Assembly: GCF_000299415.1 (NCBI RefSeq)
Contig: NZ_AMPG01000002.1
Location: 558,001 to 622,000, forward strand
Direction: 5' to 3'
Source of the DNA: Candidatus Microthrix parvicella Bio17-1
GTDB lineage: Bacteria; Actinomycetota; Acidimicrobiia; Acidimicrobiales; Microtrichaceae
Length of the DNA: 64,000 nt
Position numbers and translations under genes: made by a program. Positions 63,751 to 64,000 of this stretch are shown one piece after another. A model generated the notes under the pieces. That model saw nothing but the letters and a program-made list of their open reading frames with translations, ran no database searches and was not told where the DNA came from. Each line of letters opens with the position of its first letter. The stretch's first letter is position 1.

Positions 63751-64000
63751 TCAGGCCCCATCTTCTTCCTGGTCACCGCTTCCGCGCCTGCGCAGCTTCC
63801 GGCCAGAGAGCTTCCCGGAGAGCTTGCCCGTTGCCGACTTGGCATGGCTGAAGGTGTCCCCGCCGAAGGTCTTCACCGTGCCGATGCCAGCAGCCCCTCG
63901 CTCAAAGGTCGTGTCCCAGGTCTCGGAGGCAGCGTGCTTCCACTGTCTGGCCTCGGCCGATTGGAGGGACGCCTCGACCTCAAGCAACCCGTGGAATTCG
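63751..64000 (-). CDS. C-terminal part of an unknown protein, cut by window edge
   Basis: The frame is open to the end of the window (EFHGLLEVEASLQSAEARQW and on) and ends in a basic, Gly/Ser/Lys-rich tail with a repeated KLSGKLSGRKL motif and an acidic tip. A TTG at 63987 is the first possible start inside the window but the true start is probably beyond it. Family not recognised. Confidence 0.45.
   Translation of the reverse strand, partial: EFHGLLEVEASLQSAEARQWKHAASETWDTTFERGAAGIGTVKTFGGDTFSHAKSATGKLSGKLSGRKLRRRGSGDQEEDGA

Overview
The window is GC-rich, densely coded bacterial DNA from an actinobacterium. The evidence is DUF3499 and DUF5719 proteins, a WXG100 pair, coenzyme F420 genes (cofD, cofE), an acyl-CoA carboxylase with fused biotin carboxylase and carrier domains, and gene order resembling the mycobacterial sahH / phosphosugar isomerase / manB / DUF3499 / fbiA / fbiB / nucleotidyltransferase / LCP region (recalled, not searched). 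No mycolate or arabinogalactan genes are visible, so a deep-branching lineage such as Acidimicrobiia is my guess, not a demonstrated fact. No rRNA, tRNA, CRISPR array or insertion sequence was recognised. A striking feature is that about half of the genes preceded by a non-coding gap have a TAnnnT box ending 5-7 bases before the start codon, which implies leaderless mRNAs and was used to choose several starts. Layout: 1-3.3 kb holds a DoxX fragment, a MazF-type toxin-antitoxin pair, an EccA/CbbX-like AAA+ ATPase, a frameshifted remnant and a DUF488 protein. 3.3-10.1 kb is a same-strand envelope block: solute-binding-like protein, lipoprotein with solute-binding and von Willebrand A domains, coiled-coil membrane protein, MurJ lipid II flippase and PspA. 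10.1-16.4 kb carries proB, obgE, a membrane-anchored GH43-like protein, a dGTPase-like HD hydrolase and a short-chain dehydrogenase. 16.6-25.1 kb is a minus-strand housekeeping/mannose block: ahcY, phosphosugar isomerase, Trm112-like protein, phosphomannomutase, a giant membrane protein, a CPBP protease and DUF3499. 25.3-35.2 kb has ftsH, a membrane thioredoxin, a DUF5719 protein, a 1368-residue GT2 fusion and a GT39-like enzyme. 35.3-52.7 kb is a cell-surface polysaccharide region: rmd, gmd and fcl (GDP-D-rhamnose and GDP-L-fucose), a sugar-nucleotide pyrophosphorylase, three GT4 glycosyltransferases, and an LCP-ugd-uxs operon (UDP-glucuronate, UDP-xylose and polymer attachment), with cofD-cofE, a carotenoid oxygenase and a dehydrogenase inserted. 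52.8-57.6 kb is cofactor and lipid metabolism: pabB, pabC, birA and the acyl-CoA carboxylase alpha subunit that BirA would biotinylate. 57.7-64 kb is accessory: two WXG100 proteins, a decayed MazEF module, a RecB-nuclease/helicase, vapBC, another probable toxin-antitoxin pair and small unknown genes. Together the central 33 kb reads as a pathway from mannose-6-phosphate and UDP-glucose through activated deoxysugars and uronic acids to transferases and wall attachment. The leads I rate highest are a cofD with no canonical start codon, a leaderless 18-codon ORF coupled to rmd, a VWA/solute-binding envelope cluster, and in-frame tandem repeats that multiply a start codon.
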